Assembly (NCBI RefSeq): GCF_001544375.1 | Contig: NZ_BCQJ01000009.1 | Location: 1 to 64,000, forward strand | Source: Enterococcus canis NBRC 100695 | Lineage (GTDB): Bacteria > Bacillota > Bacilli > Lactobacillales > Enterococcaceae | Reading direction: 5' to 3' | Length of the DNA stretch: 64,000 nucleotides | Shown here: positions 28,257-37,414 of the stretch, piece by piece | Layout: the number at the start of each line of letters is the position of its first letter | Numbering within the stretch: position 1 is the stretch's first letter | Notes under the pieces: model-generated | Told to the model about the DNA's origin: nothing | The model's input: only the letters and a program-made list of their open reading frames with translations | The model's database searches: none | Translations under genes and position numbers: made by a program

Positions 28257-28402
28257 CTTTTTTCCTCCTATCTTTCCGTTGCGGCAGGATGGAGCACCTT
28301 GCATTAGCAGGTTGCTGAAACGTCATAGAGCCTGATCTCTCGGTTTCTCTTTATAGGTATCTTTATTATACCATTTTTAGAAAACGCTATCAAAAGTAAA
28401 CT

Positions 28403-28433
28403 AAAAAACACCCGGTAGTTGCCGGGTGCGAAG
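28403..28433 (-). terminator. Terminator of the ABC exporter operon
   Basis: Read on the minus strand: GCACCCGG pairs with CCGGGTG, then TTTTTT. Confidence 0.8.
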
Positions 28434-28434
28434 C

Positions 28435-30168
28435 TTAATGTTGAAATTGTGCTTGGTACAATTGATAATAAGCGCCATGCTGGGCAATCAAGGTATCATG
28501 ATCACCGACTTCTATGATTTTACCTTGCTCCATTACGAGAATTTTGTGGGCGGAGCGAATCGTCTGTAATCGGTGGGCAATCACGAAGCTAGTACGCCCC
28601 TCCATTAAGTTAAGAAAGGCTTTTTGGATAAATTGCTCCGTCATAGTATCTACAGAGCTAGTGGCCTCATCTAGAATCAAGAGCTTAGGTTGGCTAATGA
28701 TGGTACGGGCAATCGTCAATAACTGTTCTTGTCCTTCTGATAAGGACAAGCCACTTTGACCTAAAACTGTGTCGTAGCCTTCAGGCAATTTCATAATGAA
28801 ATCATCGATATAAGCAGCGCGAGCGGCGGCCCGCAGTTCTTCTTCTGAAGCATCCGGTCGACCGAACAAAAGATTTTCGCGAATGGTGCTTTCAAAGAGC
28901 CAAGGGTCTTGCAGAACCATGCCGAAGTTCTGACGCAGGCTGTCCCTGGTATAGCGGCGACTGTCAACGTCATCAATCAAGATGGCCCCTTTATCAGGAT
29001 CGTAAAAACGCATCAAAAGGTTTACGATTGTTGATTTACCAGCGCCAGTCTTACCGACAATCGCCACTGTTTCACCAGGAGCCACCTGTAAACTAAAGTC
29101 TTCAATCAGCGGTTGTGTCGGTTGATAGGCAAAATAGACCTGTTGGAAGGTGACGGCACCTTGTGGCTGGCTTAAAACCAATGCGTCCGGTGCATCAGGT
29201 GTTTCGTCTGGCTCATCTAAAATCTCAAAAATCCGTTTTAAACTAGCGAAGGCCGTTTGAATTTGAGTAGAAATGCCGGATAAATCAATAAACGGTTTAG
29301 AGAATTGTGAAGCATAAATCAGAAAAGCCGATAGTACGCCTACTGTCACTTGTCCCCACCCAGCCACAATCAACAATCCGCCGACTAAGCCGAGACTTAG
29401 ATAAGTGAGGTGATCGACAAAGCGCGATAAAGGATTCGTTAGGGAAGAGGCAAACTGTGCTTTTTGACCTTGGACATAGAGTGTTTGATTTGTCTCGGCA
29501 AAAGCTTGTTTGACGCGAGCTTCTTGTTGGAAAGCTTTAACCAGCTTTTGCTGCTGGACGTGCTCATTGATAAAACCTGATAAGTCGCCGACAATCTGCT
29601 GTTGGGCCCGAAAATTTTGCTGTGAGGCGCGAGCCACCAACCAATTGACGATGAAGATAACGGGGGTACTGACTAAGACCACCAGAGTGAGCCAACCGTT
29701 TAAATACAGCATGATGCCTAAGGCGAATAAAATTGTGGCAACGCCGGAGAAGACCTGCGCAAAGACAGCAGTGCAAGCAGTGGCGACATTATCCGCATCG
29801 TTGGTAAAACGACTGGCGATATTTCCGTGAGAAAACTGGTCAAAGGTACGAATCGGCAGCTGATCCAACTTGTAGAAAAGGTCGCGTCTGAGGCGATGGC
29901 TAGCGCGGTAGGCAATTAAATTACTATTACGTTGAATAAACCATTGGCTAAGAGCATTGACGATAATCAAGCCTAACAGGTAGAAACAATAAGTGGTAAT
30001 CTGCTGGAAATCGACTTTCCCAGGACCAACCATTTGATCGACAGAGCGACCAATCAAGAGAGTAATCAAAACCCCACTAATTCCGTTGATAGCGCCTAAA
30101 AAAGCAGTAGCACTTAATAATTTTGGTTCATGTAAATAGTGAAAGAAACGCCGGGTCAACTCATTCAT
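28435..30168 (-). CDS. ABC exporter half-transporter (LmrD/EfrD-like)
   Basis: A 577-residue protein: six helices (about 1-310) then a nucleotide-binding domain. Walker A is VAIVGKTGAGKSTIVNLL and Walker B LLILDEATSSVDT with the catalytic Glu. The signature is altered to LSLSEGQEQ (LSEGQ in place of LSGGQ). ATG 30168 has AAGGAGG eight bases upstream and overlaps the preceding ABC gene by eight bases. The partner has a normal signature but lacks the catalytic Glu, so the pair should form a heterodimer with one degenerate ATP site, as in LmrCD and EfrCD multidrug exporters. Confidence 0.87.
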   Translation of the reverse strand: MNELTRRFFHYLHEPKLLSATAFLGAINGISGVLITLLIGRSVDQMVGPGKVDFQQITTYCFYLLGLIIVNALSQWFIQRNSNLIAYRASHRLRRDLFYKLDQLPIRTFDQFSHGNIASRFTNDADNVATACTAVFAQVFSGVATILFALGIMLYLNGWLTLVVLVSTPVIFIVNWLVARASQQNFRAQQQIVGDLSGFINEHVQQQKLVKAFQQEARVKQAFAETNQTLYVQGQKAQFASSLTNPLSRFVDHLTYLSLGLVGGLLIVAGWGQVTVGVLSAFLIYASQFSKPFIDLSGISTQIQTAFASLKRIFEILDEPDETPDAPDALVLSQPQGAVTFQQVYFAYQPTQPLIEDFSLQVAPGETVAIVGKTGAGKSTIVNLLMRFYDPDKGAILIDDVDSRRYTRDSLRQNFGMVLQDPWLFESTIRENLLFGRPDASEEELRAAARAAYIDDFIMKLPEGYDTVLGQSGLSLSEGQEQLLTIARTIISQPKLLILDEATSSVDTMTEQFIQKAFLNLMEGRTSFVIAHRLQTIRSAHKILVMEQGKIIEVGDHDTLIAQHGAYYQLYQAQFQH

Positions 30169-31879
30169 GGTCGGCACCTCCTTGTGAAGCGGCTAGTTCT
30201 TGATAACCCGTGCAAGTGGCCAGCAGTTCCTCGTGGGTTCCTTTACCTAACAACTTTCCTTCCGCTAAATAGAAGATTTGATCGGCTGCCGTAATCGCGC
30301 TGATCCGCTGTGAGATAATGAAAATCGTGGTTTCTGGAAATGCTTGGCGCAAGCCTTGTCGTAATTGGAGTTCCGTTTGATAATCCAAAGCACTCAAGGC
30401 ATCGTCTAAAACTAAGACGGCGGGTTTCCGAATCAAAGCGCGGGCAATTGTTAAACGCTGTTTCTGTCCACCTGAAAAGTTTAAGCCACCTTCAACAACT
30501 GGTGTATCAAGGCCCTCTGGCATGGTGCGGACGAAATCGGCCGCAGCTAGGTCGAGAGCTTGCCAACACTCGGTTTCCGTGGCGTCAGCTTTGCCCCACA
30601 ATAAATTGGAACGAATCGTACCGCTGAAAAGGCTCGCGCCTTGCGGAACGTAAGCTAGCTGTTGACGTAAGGCAAAAGCCTCCCAATCCTCGATAGGTGT
30701 GTCATAAAAAGTAAGCCGACCTTCGGCTGTGTAAAAACGACCTAATAACTGCGTCAAGGTTGACTTGCCGCTACCGGTTGGCCCAGTGATGCCAATCAGC
30801 TGGCCTTTTTTCACGGTGAAGGAGAGGTCGGTTAAGGCATAGCCGCTTTTCTCGGTATAACGAAAATTGACGTGATCGAATTGATAAACGGTAGACGTGG
30901 GGGCAGGTGTTAAGCTACCATGACTTTCACTCTCGTCCACAGGTGTCGCTAAGACTTCAGAGACCCGTTGGACGGAGGCGTCTGCCCTTGTAAAAATTAC
31001 AACCAGATTTGAGACGACAATCAGGGCTAGGAGCATTTGCGTCAAGTAGTTGATCAAAGCTAAAACTTGTCCTTGCTGCAGGTTGCCAATGGAAACTTGT
31101 TGCCCACCAATAGTCAACAGTAAAATGATACCGCCATTCATAATCAAACTGGTTAAAGGCGTTAATAACGCGGATAAGTTGGTCACATGGATTGCCGTGC
31201 GAGTCAGTTCTTCGCTAGTGGCAATCCCCTTTTGCGTTTCAGTCTTTTTCCGCGCAAAAGCGCGAATCACCCGAACACCATCGAGATTTTGCATCACGCG
31301 CTGATTTAATCCATCGAATTGCGTTTGCAGGCGGCGATATAACGGTACTGTCCACCGGGAAATCAGCCACATAATGACGGCAAAAAGAGGCAGTAGTATC
31401 GCGAAAAGGAGACCAGCCCGCCAGTCAATGATAAAAGCCATCACCACTGAGCCGATACTTAAAAAAGGTGCCCGGATCACCAGTCGAATCAGCATCGCCA
31501 CTGCGGTTTGAATCTGATTGACGTCGTTAGTCAAACGGGTGATCAGCGTATCTGTGCCGAAGCGGTTCAACTGTCGGTAAGAAAGGGCGTTGATTTTGGC
31601 CATCATAGCGTTGCGCAAGTCCGTTCCATAGCCCTGCGAGGCAATGGAGGCATAGTATTGACAAATCAATACACAGACAAGTCCAATCAGCGAAAGGGCC
31701 AACATGCCGCCCGCGGCTTGTAAGACAACGCCGGTATCGCCCTTTTGGATGCCACTATCGACTAAATAAGCCATCAACATGGGTAATAACAGTTCAAAGA
31801 TAGCTTCTAATAGCTTGAAAAAGGGTCCTAAAAATAATTGCTTACGGTAATTTTTGGTATAAGGTATTAGCTCTTTCAT
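30161..31879 (-). CDS. ABC exporter half-transporter with degenerate Walker B (LmrC/EfrC-like)
   Basis: A 572-residue protein: membrane domain about 1-310, then ATPase domain. Walker A is IGITGPTGSGKSTLTQLLG and the signature LNFSGGQKQRLTIARALI. Walker B reads VLVLDDALSALDYQ, with Asp where the catalytic Glu normally stands. The switch region IISQRISAI lacks the usual His (IIxHR). These changes mark the non-catalytic partner of a heterodimeric exporter. It is transcribed first, with GGAGGAG before ATG 31879. Drug substrates cannot be predicted. Confidence 0.87.
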   Translation of the reverse strand: MKELIPYTKNYRKQLFLGPFFKLLEAIFELLLPMLMAYLVDSGIQKGDTGVVLQAAGGMLALSLIGLVCVLICQYYASIASQGYGTDLRNAMMAKINALSYRQLNRFGTDTLITRLTNDVNQIQTAVAMLIRLVIRAPFLSIGSVVMAFIIDWRAGLLFAILLPLFAVIMWLISRWTVPLYRRLQTQFDGLNQRVMQNLDGVRVIRAFARKKTETQKGIATSEELTRTAIHVTNLSALLTPLTSLIMNGGIILLLTIGGQQVSIGNLQQGQVLALINYLTQMLLALIVVSNLVVIFTRADASVQRVSEVLATPVDESESHGSLTPAPTSTVYQFDHVNFRYTEKSGYALTDLSFTVKKGQLIGITGPTGSGKSTLTQLLGRFYTAEGRLTFYDTPIEDWEAFALRQQLAYVPQGASLFSGTIRSNLLWGKADATETECWQALDLAAADFVRTMPEGLDTPVVEGGLNFSGGQKQRLTIARALIRKPAVLVLDDALSALDYQTELQLRQGLRQAFPETTIFIISQRISAITAADQIFYLAEGKLLGKGTHEELLATCTGYQELAASQGGADHE

Positions 31880-31986
31880 GAAACTCCTCCTCGCTGCCTA
31901 TTGTACCTTATGGTGGGGCTTGGGAAAAGCTGGAAGGGGACTTTATCCGTTGCATTTGGTACACTAAAAGCAAAGGAGGTCCTGAT

Positions 31987-32796
31987 ATGGCAGAGTTTAT
32001 AAAAATCGTGAATTTATTTTTTATCTATTCCTTTATTGGCTGGCTGTGGGAGACAATTTATTGCTCCATCAAGGCCAAAAAATTTGTGTACCGTGGTTTT
32101 CTAGCGGGTCCCTATTGTCCCATTTATGGGTTTGGCATTTTATCTGTTCTGTATTTTATTGAGCCATTCCGCTACAATCTAGTGCTATTATTCTTTCTCT
32201 CAGCATTTCTCGTGACGATTCTGGAATATGTGACGAGTTACGTACTGGAAAAACTATTCCATGCTCAGTGGTGGAATTATGATGATGTTCCCTTAAATAT
32301 TAATGGACGGGTAGCCATACCGGTATCGATTTTCTGGGGTATCTGTTGCGTGGCAATCGTGCGCGTAGTACATCCCCGTATCATGATTTTTGAAAATTTC
32401 TTGGCACAACGATTTGGCATCATCTTACCAATTATTTTGCTGGTGATTATTACGGCGGATCTAATCTATACGCTAGTAAACATGACATCTTTCCAAAAAG
32501 TCGTGGGACAGTTAGCTACTACTATTGAAGAAAGTAAAACACGCGTCAGTCAAAATATTGATACCTTAAAAGAAAACTTGCAAGAAAAACGGACAGAGCT
32601 GGCAGCGTCCTTGGAGCAACGACCGGCTAATCGGTGGTTAGAAGAGCTGAAACGCAATCCAGACTGGAAAAAGGGGCTGCCTAAACTAAACTTTAATCAA
32701 CGACGATTGTTGCACAACTACCCAAATGTTAAGATTCGCAACATCCAAAATGTAGATGAGTTGAAAACCTTGATCCGTAATTTACGAGAAAAATAA
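31987..32796 (+). CDS. CmpB-type putative ABC transporter permease family protein
   Basis: A 269-residue membrane protein. The N-terminal FFIYSFIGWLWETIYCSIKA and GFLAGPYCPIYGFGIL are the hallmark of the CmpB (PF06541-type) family, followed by about four more helices and EKLFHAQWWNYDDVPLNING. A charged C-terminal tail (about 180-269) looks helical. Despite the family name no ATPase partner is nearby, and transport has not been shown for the family. AAAGGAGG precedes the start. Confidence 0.8.
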   Translation: MAEFIKIVNLFFIYSFIGWLWETIYCSIKAKKFVYRGFLAGPYCPIYGFGILSVLYFIEPFRYNLVLLFFLSAFLVTILEYVTSYVLEKLFHAQWWNYDDVPLNINGRVAIPVSIFWGICCVAIVRVVHPRIMIFENFLAQRFGIILPIILLVIITADLIYTLVNMTSFQKVVGQLATTIEESKTRVSQNIDTLKENLQEKRTELAASLEQRPANRWLEELKRNPDWKKGLPKLNFNQRRLLHNYPNVKIRNIQNVDELKTLIRNLREK

Positions 32797-32802
32797 CAAT
32801 AT

Positions 32803-32845
32803 GACCTGTTAGTAGCCAAATTCTGGTTATTGACAGGTTTTTTTA
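32803..32845 (+). terminator. Terminator
   Basis: GACCTGT pairs with ACAGGT, then TTTTTTT. Confidence 0.7.
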
Positions 32846-33189
32846 TCAGGTTGAAACAAGTTAGAATAACCATAAAAGGGGGACTTCCTAGCAGTTTTTT
32901 AAAAGATTTTGTCACGTAAAACCAAAAACGATTAGAAAACTTTGTTATATTGAGAATCCCATCCCAAAATCAGCTATTTTCTGACAATTTTTGTAATAAA
33001 AAAGATATCGGAAAAATCGCGTCATAACACTATTTTTTCTGAAATGTTTAAGAAAATATTAAGGAATATTACAATGAAATCGATAATGCTTTACGATTTG
33101 TAACAAAATGTAATCTGCGTGAAATAAATAAAGCCTACTCCCTTAGTATAATAAGCAAAGGTGAAAAAGTAAGGGAAGGTGTATCTTCA
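32846..33189 (+). other. AT-rich non-coding promoter region of the 3D-domain gene
   Basis: No gene seen. TATAAT at 33147-33152 is a likely -10. TGTAAC and TGTAAT at about 33100-33115 resemble half-sites of the WalR/VicR box but are separated by four bases rather than five. The region is unusually long and AT-rich, suggesting regulated expression of the wall protein that follows. Confidence 0.4.
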
Positions 33190-34350
33190 GTGAAAGCAAA
33201 AAAAATGATGACGACGCTCATCGCGGCACTCGCATTGAATTTGTCGTTACCGATCTTTGCCAAGGCTGAATCGCTCGATACTATCAAAGAACAGGAAAGC
33301 CAGCTGTCTCGCCAAGGGGAAGAGATCAGTGTGGAAATCCAACTGGCGTTGAATGACGTGAACGAGAAATATCAAGCGATTGAAGACTTAAAAACAGATA
33401 TTGCCAAGGCTGAAAAGAAACTTGCAACTTCTGAGAAACAAATCAAAGAAACCAAAGAAACCATCGCGAAACGTAAAGAAGTGGTGGCGGAACGGTTACA
33501 AGATATGCAGTTGAATGGCACCAATCAACGAACTTGGCAAACGCTCTTGGATTCGGAAAGCTTTTCCGATTTTATCGGACGGGCTTATGCCTTGACGGTC
33601 CTACAAGATGCGGAAAAGACCAAAATCGAGAGTCTATTCAGCGAAAAAGACAAGCTGGAAGGGCTACAAACAACGGTTAAAGAAACCAAAGCCAGCTTGG
33701 AAACGAAGGAAACAGAGTTAAGCGAAGAGGCTGTCAGCTTAGATGGAAAACTTTCCAACTTGAAACAACAGCTTTCAGACAATCAAGCAACCTTAACGCA
33801 ATTAGCGGCTTCTCGTGAGGCAGAAGAAAAACGTTTGGCTGATGAAGCGGCGAAACAAGCAGCTGCTGAAAAAGCGGCGGCAGAAAAAGCTAAGGCAGAG
33901 GCAGAAGCACAAAAGGCGGAAAGTACGGAATCTTCAGAAGCAGCTTCTGAAAGCACGACTGAGACAACGGAAAAACCCGCAAAACCGACGCAGCCTGAAA
34001 AACCGGCTGAATCAGAAAAACCAGAATCAAACGATCATGATAATAGTAGTGAGCAACCGTCTGGTGGAAAAACACGGATGATGGAATCTACCGCTTACTC
34101 ATGGCGTGAGGTTGGTGCGAGTCATTTGACTGCCACTGGCTTAGATCTTAGACAAACGTCAGCAGTTGTTGCGGTGGATCCAAGCGTGATTCCATTAAAC
34201 ACGATGGTCCAAGTTGAAGGATATGGTGTCGCAATTGCCGCCGATACTGGTGGAGCTATCAAGGGCAACATTTTAGATGTCCACTTTGACAGTGTGGAAA
34301 GATGTCATGTCTGGGGACGCCGTCAAGTAAAAGTAACGATTTTAGACTAA
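33190..34350 (+). CDS. Secreted cell-wall protein with PcsB-like coiled coil and 3D domain
   Basis: A 386-residue protein from GTG 33190. The signal peptide MKAKKMMTTLIAALALNLSL ends near AKA (about residue 26). Residues about 30-225 form long coiled coils like PcsB/CwlO N-termini, followed by a low-complexity Ala/Lys/Glu then Pro/Glu/Ser linker (about 225-290). The C-terminus (about 295-386) is a 3D domain with three Asp landmarks: VAVDPSVIPLNT, AADTGGAIKGN and LDVHFDS. Such domains resemble MltA/Rpf-type glycan-cleaving folds (YocH, Sag-like). It is predicted to act on peptidoglycan outside the cell. Confidence 0.87.
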   Translation: MKAKKMMTTLIAALALNLSLPIFAKAESLDTIKEQESQLSRQGEEISVEIQLALNDVNEKYQAIEDLKTDIAKAEKKLATSEKQIKETKETIAKRKEVVAERLQDMQLNGTNQRTWQTLLDSESFSDFIGRAYALTVLQDAEKTKIESLFSEKDKLEGLQTTVKETKASLETKETELSEEAVSLDGKLSNLKQQLSDNQATLTQLAASREAEEKRLADEAAKQAAAEKAAAEKAKAEAEAQKAESTESSEAASESTTETTEKPAKPTQPEKPAESEKPESNDHDNSSEQPSGGKTRMMESTAYSWREVGASHLTATGLDLRQTSAVVAVDPSVIPLNTMVQVEGYGVAIAADTGGAIKGNILDVHFDSVERCHVWGRRQVKVTILD

Positions 34351-34358
34351 CTAAGTGA

Positions 34359-34386
34359 ACTGGAGCAGATTGCTCCAGTTTTTTTG
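34359..34386 (+). terminator. Terminator
   Basis: AACTGGAGCA pairs with TGCTCCAGTT, then TTTTT. Confidence 0.85.
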
Positions 34387-34452
34387 TTGTTTAAAGGCCG
34401 CTTCTTTACTTTCAGCAAAGGGTTTGTTAGATTGGAGGTGAGGAGGGATCGG

Positions 34453-35013
34453 ATGATTCGAAAAGCAAAAGTAGAAGATCTCGATGCTTTAGGACCACTT
34501 ATTCTAGTTATTTTAAAAGATATGGAATTACCAATGGTCACGGCAGTTGGAGATGAACAAATTTTAGCCTGGCTTAAAGAGGCGGGGCTAGATAAAACGT
34601 ATCGCTACAGTTATGCCCGGGCAATCGTGGCAGAAGAAGATGGGGTAATCTTAGGGGCGGCTTTTGGTTATCCGGCTGAAGATGAGCCAATTATTGATGA
34701 TGCGTTGGACCAGGTATTGGCAAAGCATGGTCTGCCAAGTGCTAAGTTATTTATTGACCCAGAGACTTTACCTGATGAGTGGTACTTGGATACGATTTCT
34801 GTGTCTGAGCAAGCTCGCGGCAAAGGCATTGGCAGCCAATTATTATCTGCCTTGCCGGAATATGCTGAATCAGCTAAGCCAAAGCTAGGTTTAAATGTGG
34901 ATGAAGGTAATCCACAGGCTCGCAAATTATACAGCCGCATGGGCTTCGAAAAAGTAGGCGAGATGATGATCAGCGGCCATCGCTATGATCATATGCAAAA
35001 AGAAATCCACTAA
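34453..35013 (+). CDS. GNAT family N-acetyltransferase
   Basis: A 186-residue protein; ATG 34453 follows GAGGAGGG, while the longer frame from 34384 lies in the terminator. DTISVSEQARGKGIGSQLLS is the acetyl-CoA motif A and NPQARKLYSRMGFEKVGEMM motif B. A central acidic insertion (AEDEPIIDDALDQVLAKHG) is typical of one enterococcal/bacillar GNAT subgroup. Substrate unknown. Confidence 0.85.
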   Translation: MIRKAKVEDLDALGPLILVILKDMELPMVTAVGDEQILAWLKEAGLDKTYRYSYARAIVAEEDGVILGAAFGYPAEDEPIIDDALDQVLAKHGLPSAKLFIDPETLPDEWYLDTISVSEQARGKGIGSQLLSALPEYAESAKPKLGLNVDEGNPQARKLYSRMGFEKVGEMMISGHRYDHMQKEIH

Positions 35014-35058
35014 AAAGAGTGTAGGGATTCGGCAAAAGCCGACCCTACACTCTTTTTA
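35012..35058. terminator. Bidirectional terminator
   Basis: AAAAAGAGTGTAGGG pairs with CCCTACACTCTTTTT. The arm reaches the last codon of the minus-strand gene. Confidence 0.85.
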
Positions 35059-35571
35059 GTCTGTGGACCAATTTAGAAAATAATTGCGGCCCTTATTTTT
35101 TTTGCGATTGTACAGCCAATAGTCCAGTACCGCAGAAATGCAAATACATAGCGGTGCATCTTTTTCTTCAGGAATAGTCAATGCGTAATAATTACCAGAC
35201 ATTAGCATGGCACGATCCATCTGCATGATTTTCTTGTTCATGGCATAAATACTGTAATGATGGTCCTTGATATCGCCTACGACGGCCCAATGCAATCCTT
35301 GAACATAGTAAAAATCAAGATTCCAGTTGAGGATCTTCTGCATGACACCGACTTTTTTGAAGTCCGCATAGAGCTCAAAACGAGAGCCAAAGGTCAAAGA
35401 TACCTGTTTGATAGAAGCCAGCAGCTCGCCATTTAAGGCGTAGATTGAGAGCACATCGCCCCGTGCCCCCCAGCGGCCCACCATCAGATAAACGGTTTTG
35501 CCCTGTTCGTCCTTGATCAACGTCCGTGTGACTTTGCTTAATTGTTGTTCTTGTACGAAATATTCGGCCAC
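35056..35571 (-). CDS. LURP-one-related (Tubby-like) family protein
   Basis: A 171-residue soluble beta-rich protein. GTG 35571 has GGAGGTGA six bases upstream. Segments YLMVGRWGARGDVLSIYALN, LLASIKQVSLTFGSRFELY and FYYVQGLHWAVVGDIKDHHY follow the LURP-one/scramblase-like (YxjI) pattern of repeated strands around a central helix. The C-terminus has a hydrophobic helix (APLCICISAVLDYWLYNRKK). Bacterial members have no settled function. Confidence 0.72.
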   Translation of the reverse strand: MAEYFVQEQQLSKVTRTLIKDEQGKTVYLMVGRWGARGDVLSIYALNGELLASIKQVSLTFGSRFELYADFKKVGVMQKILNWNLDFYYVQGLHWAVVGDIKDHHYSIYAMNKKIMQMDRAMLMSGNYYALTIPEEKDAPLCICISAVLDYWLYNRKKNKGRNYFLNWSTD

Positions 35572-35592
35572 CTTCGCTCACCTCCAGCTAGG

Positions 35593-36462
35593 TTATAAGT
35601 CCTCGTTGATTGCCCGCATAATTGCTTCGCCAACGCCATTTTCGATATTGGTACTGGTGACATACTTAGCAATTTCTTTGATTTCTGGTTCCGCATTGCC
35701 CATAGCAAAGCTGACGCCTGCTACCCGCAACATACTTTCATCGTTGAAATTGTCGCCAATCGTCATAACTTCTTCCATGGGAATTCCTAAATCCTTGGCA
35801 ACATGTTTAACGGCGATGCCTTTTTGCGCATTGGCATGATTGACTTCAATATTATTTTGGCCAGAAGAGGTTACCGTTAAGTGTTCGATTTGACCAATTT
35901 TTTCACCAATAGGTCCCAAAACTTTTGGACCATTCATATCGAAACAGATGAATTTCAAGATTTCGATATCTGGGTCATCCAGCAGTTGTTGAAAATCGGT
36001 TACGAATTGGACATGTAACAATTCCAAATGAGCCGCTGCCATGGCAATCGCCATTTTATAGGTCAAATGAGGAAGACTTGCGGCAATGTGACCAGCCACA
36101 TTTTCGATTCGTTGGGCATGATTGACGGAGAAAACACCTTTAGTTGTCGCAATCTCATAGTAAATGTGGTTGTTTTCTAAAATTTCCATCACTTGTTTGG
36201 CCAAGGCCGATTCAATCCCGACGGTGAAGAGGGAACGTCCTTCTTTGTTGTAAACTTGGGCGCCATTAACCGTGATCATCGCGCAAGAAATACCAGCTTC
36301 GTCTAAAGCAGGCTTTGCTTCTAAGTAGCCGCGTCCGGTTGCTACCATAAATTGGATGCCGCGCCGTTCTGCTTCACGAATTGCGGCGATGTTACTGGGG
36401 CTGATCCCCATTTTGTTATTAAGTAGTGTGCCATCCATATCAGAGGCGATCAATTTAATCAT
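35593..36462 (-). CDS. Cof-type HAD phosphatase
   Basis: A 289-residue HAD hydrolase. ATG 36462 has AAGGAG seven bases upstream; an in-frame TTG two codons earlier is less likely. MIKLIASDMDGTLLNNKMGI is motif I (DxDGT), and EVMTIGDNFNDESMLRVAGV is motif IV (GDNxND). The intervening C2-type cap domain is present (about 85-200). Relatives dephosphorylate sugar phosphates, pyridoxal phosphate or flavin intermediates; the substrate is not predictable. Confidence 0.9.
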   Translation of the reverse strand: MIKLIASDMDGTLLNNKMGISPSNIAAIREAERRGIQFMVATGRGYLEAKPALDEAGISCAMITVNGAQVYNKEGRSLFTVGIESALAKQVMEILENNHIYYEIATTKGVFSVNHAQRIENVAGHIAASLPHLTYKMAIAMAAAHLELLHVQFVTDFQQLLDDPDIEILKFICFDMNGPKVLGPIGEKIGQIEHLTVTSSGQNNIEVNHANAQKGIAVKHVAKDLGIPMEEVMTIGDNFNDESMLRVAGVSFAMGNAEPEIKEIAKYVTSTNIENGVGEAIMRAINEDL

Positions 36463-36581
36463 AATCAAGCTCCTTCTAGGTTCTTACTCCCTTAGTGTAC
36501 CATTTTTTCAAGGGAACGGCGAAAGAAAGTTTGCAAGTATTCCACGCCTTTTGTATGCTAAAGAAGACTGGAGGGAACCGC

Positions 36582-37262
36582 ATGAAACAAATTATCCATA
36601 ACAGCTGGCAGGAGCTATTAGCGCCAGAATTTGCGAAAGATTACTATCAGAATTTACGTCATTTTTTGAAAGAGGAGTATCAGCATCAAACGATTTACCC
36701 GGATATGTACCATATCTTCGAAGCGTTAGAGCTGACGCCTTATGAAAAAGTCAAAGTGGTCATTTTAGGGCAAGACCCTTATCACGGTCCTAATCAGGCC
36801 CATGGCTTAAGCTTTTCGGTTCAACCGGGAGTCAAGACGCCGCCGTCGTTAGTCAATATCTATAAGGAATTAAAAAGTGATCTAGGGATTGAGCCTGTGG
36901 AACATGGTTATCTGGAAAGCTGGGCAAAACAGGGCGTGTTACTGTTAAACACGGTGCTGACAGTCCGTGGTGGTCAAGCCTATTCACACCGCGGTCAAGG
37001 CTGGGAACAACTGACCGATGCTATTATTCGCAAGCTGAATGAACGCCAGCAGCCGATTGTATTTATTTTATGGGGCAAGCCTGCGCAAGCCAAAGCAGCC
37101 ATGATTGACGCTCATCGCCATATTATTTTAACCGCACCACACCCGAGCCCGCTGTCCGCTCATCGCGGCTTCTTCGGATCGAAACCCTTTTCTAAAACCA
37201 ATGATGCGCTCTTAGCTTTGGGGGAGACACCTATCAATTGGCAGCTGCCGCAAACTGTATAA
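36582..37262 (+). CDS. ung: Uracil-DNA glycosylase
   Basis: A 226-residue family 1 UDG excising uracil from [23 protein letters not shown] contains the catalytic water-activating Asp motif [18 protein letters not shown] and [11 protein letters not shown] follow, and [20 protein letters not shown] carries the HPSPLS DNA-intercalation loop. ATG 36582 follows GGAGGG; the upstream frame overlaps the divergent promoter. Confidence 0.96.
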   Translation: MKQIIHNSWQELLAPEFAKDYYQNLRHFLKEEYQHQTIYPDMYHIFEALELTPYEKVKVVILGQDPYHGPNQAHGLSFSVQPGVKTPPSLVNIYKELKSDLGIEPVEHGYLESWAKQGVLLLNTVLTVRGGQAYSHRGQGWEQLTDAIIRKLNERQQPIVFILWGKPAQAKAAMIDAHRHIILTAPHPSPLSAHRGFFGSKPFSKTNDALLALGETPINWQLPQTV

Positions 37263-37364
37263 GAATTTTTTTTGGATTGTATTAGTGATTTTTATGAACT
37301 ATGTGAAATTGTTATCATAATTAGGCTTTTTCGACTAGTACAGTAGAAATAACTGTTATTTTCT

Positions 37365-37379
37365 TTGGAAACGTTGTAT
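37365..37379 (+). promoter_or_regulatory. Possible CcpA cre site before pta
   Basis: TTGGAAACGTTGTAT matches the cre pattern WTGNAANCGNWNNCW with one mismatch. Pta is a known CcpA target in several Firmicutes. A TATACT overlaps its end at 37378-37383. Confidence 0.4.
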
Positions 37380-37414
37380 ACTGTGTAAGTAAAAATTATT
37401 TTGGAGGTTATCCC

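Noticed and set aside
33098-33116. WalR/VicR binding box before the 3D-domain gene
   Set aside because: The two TGTAA half-sites are separated by four bases; the established box needs five, putting them out of helical register.
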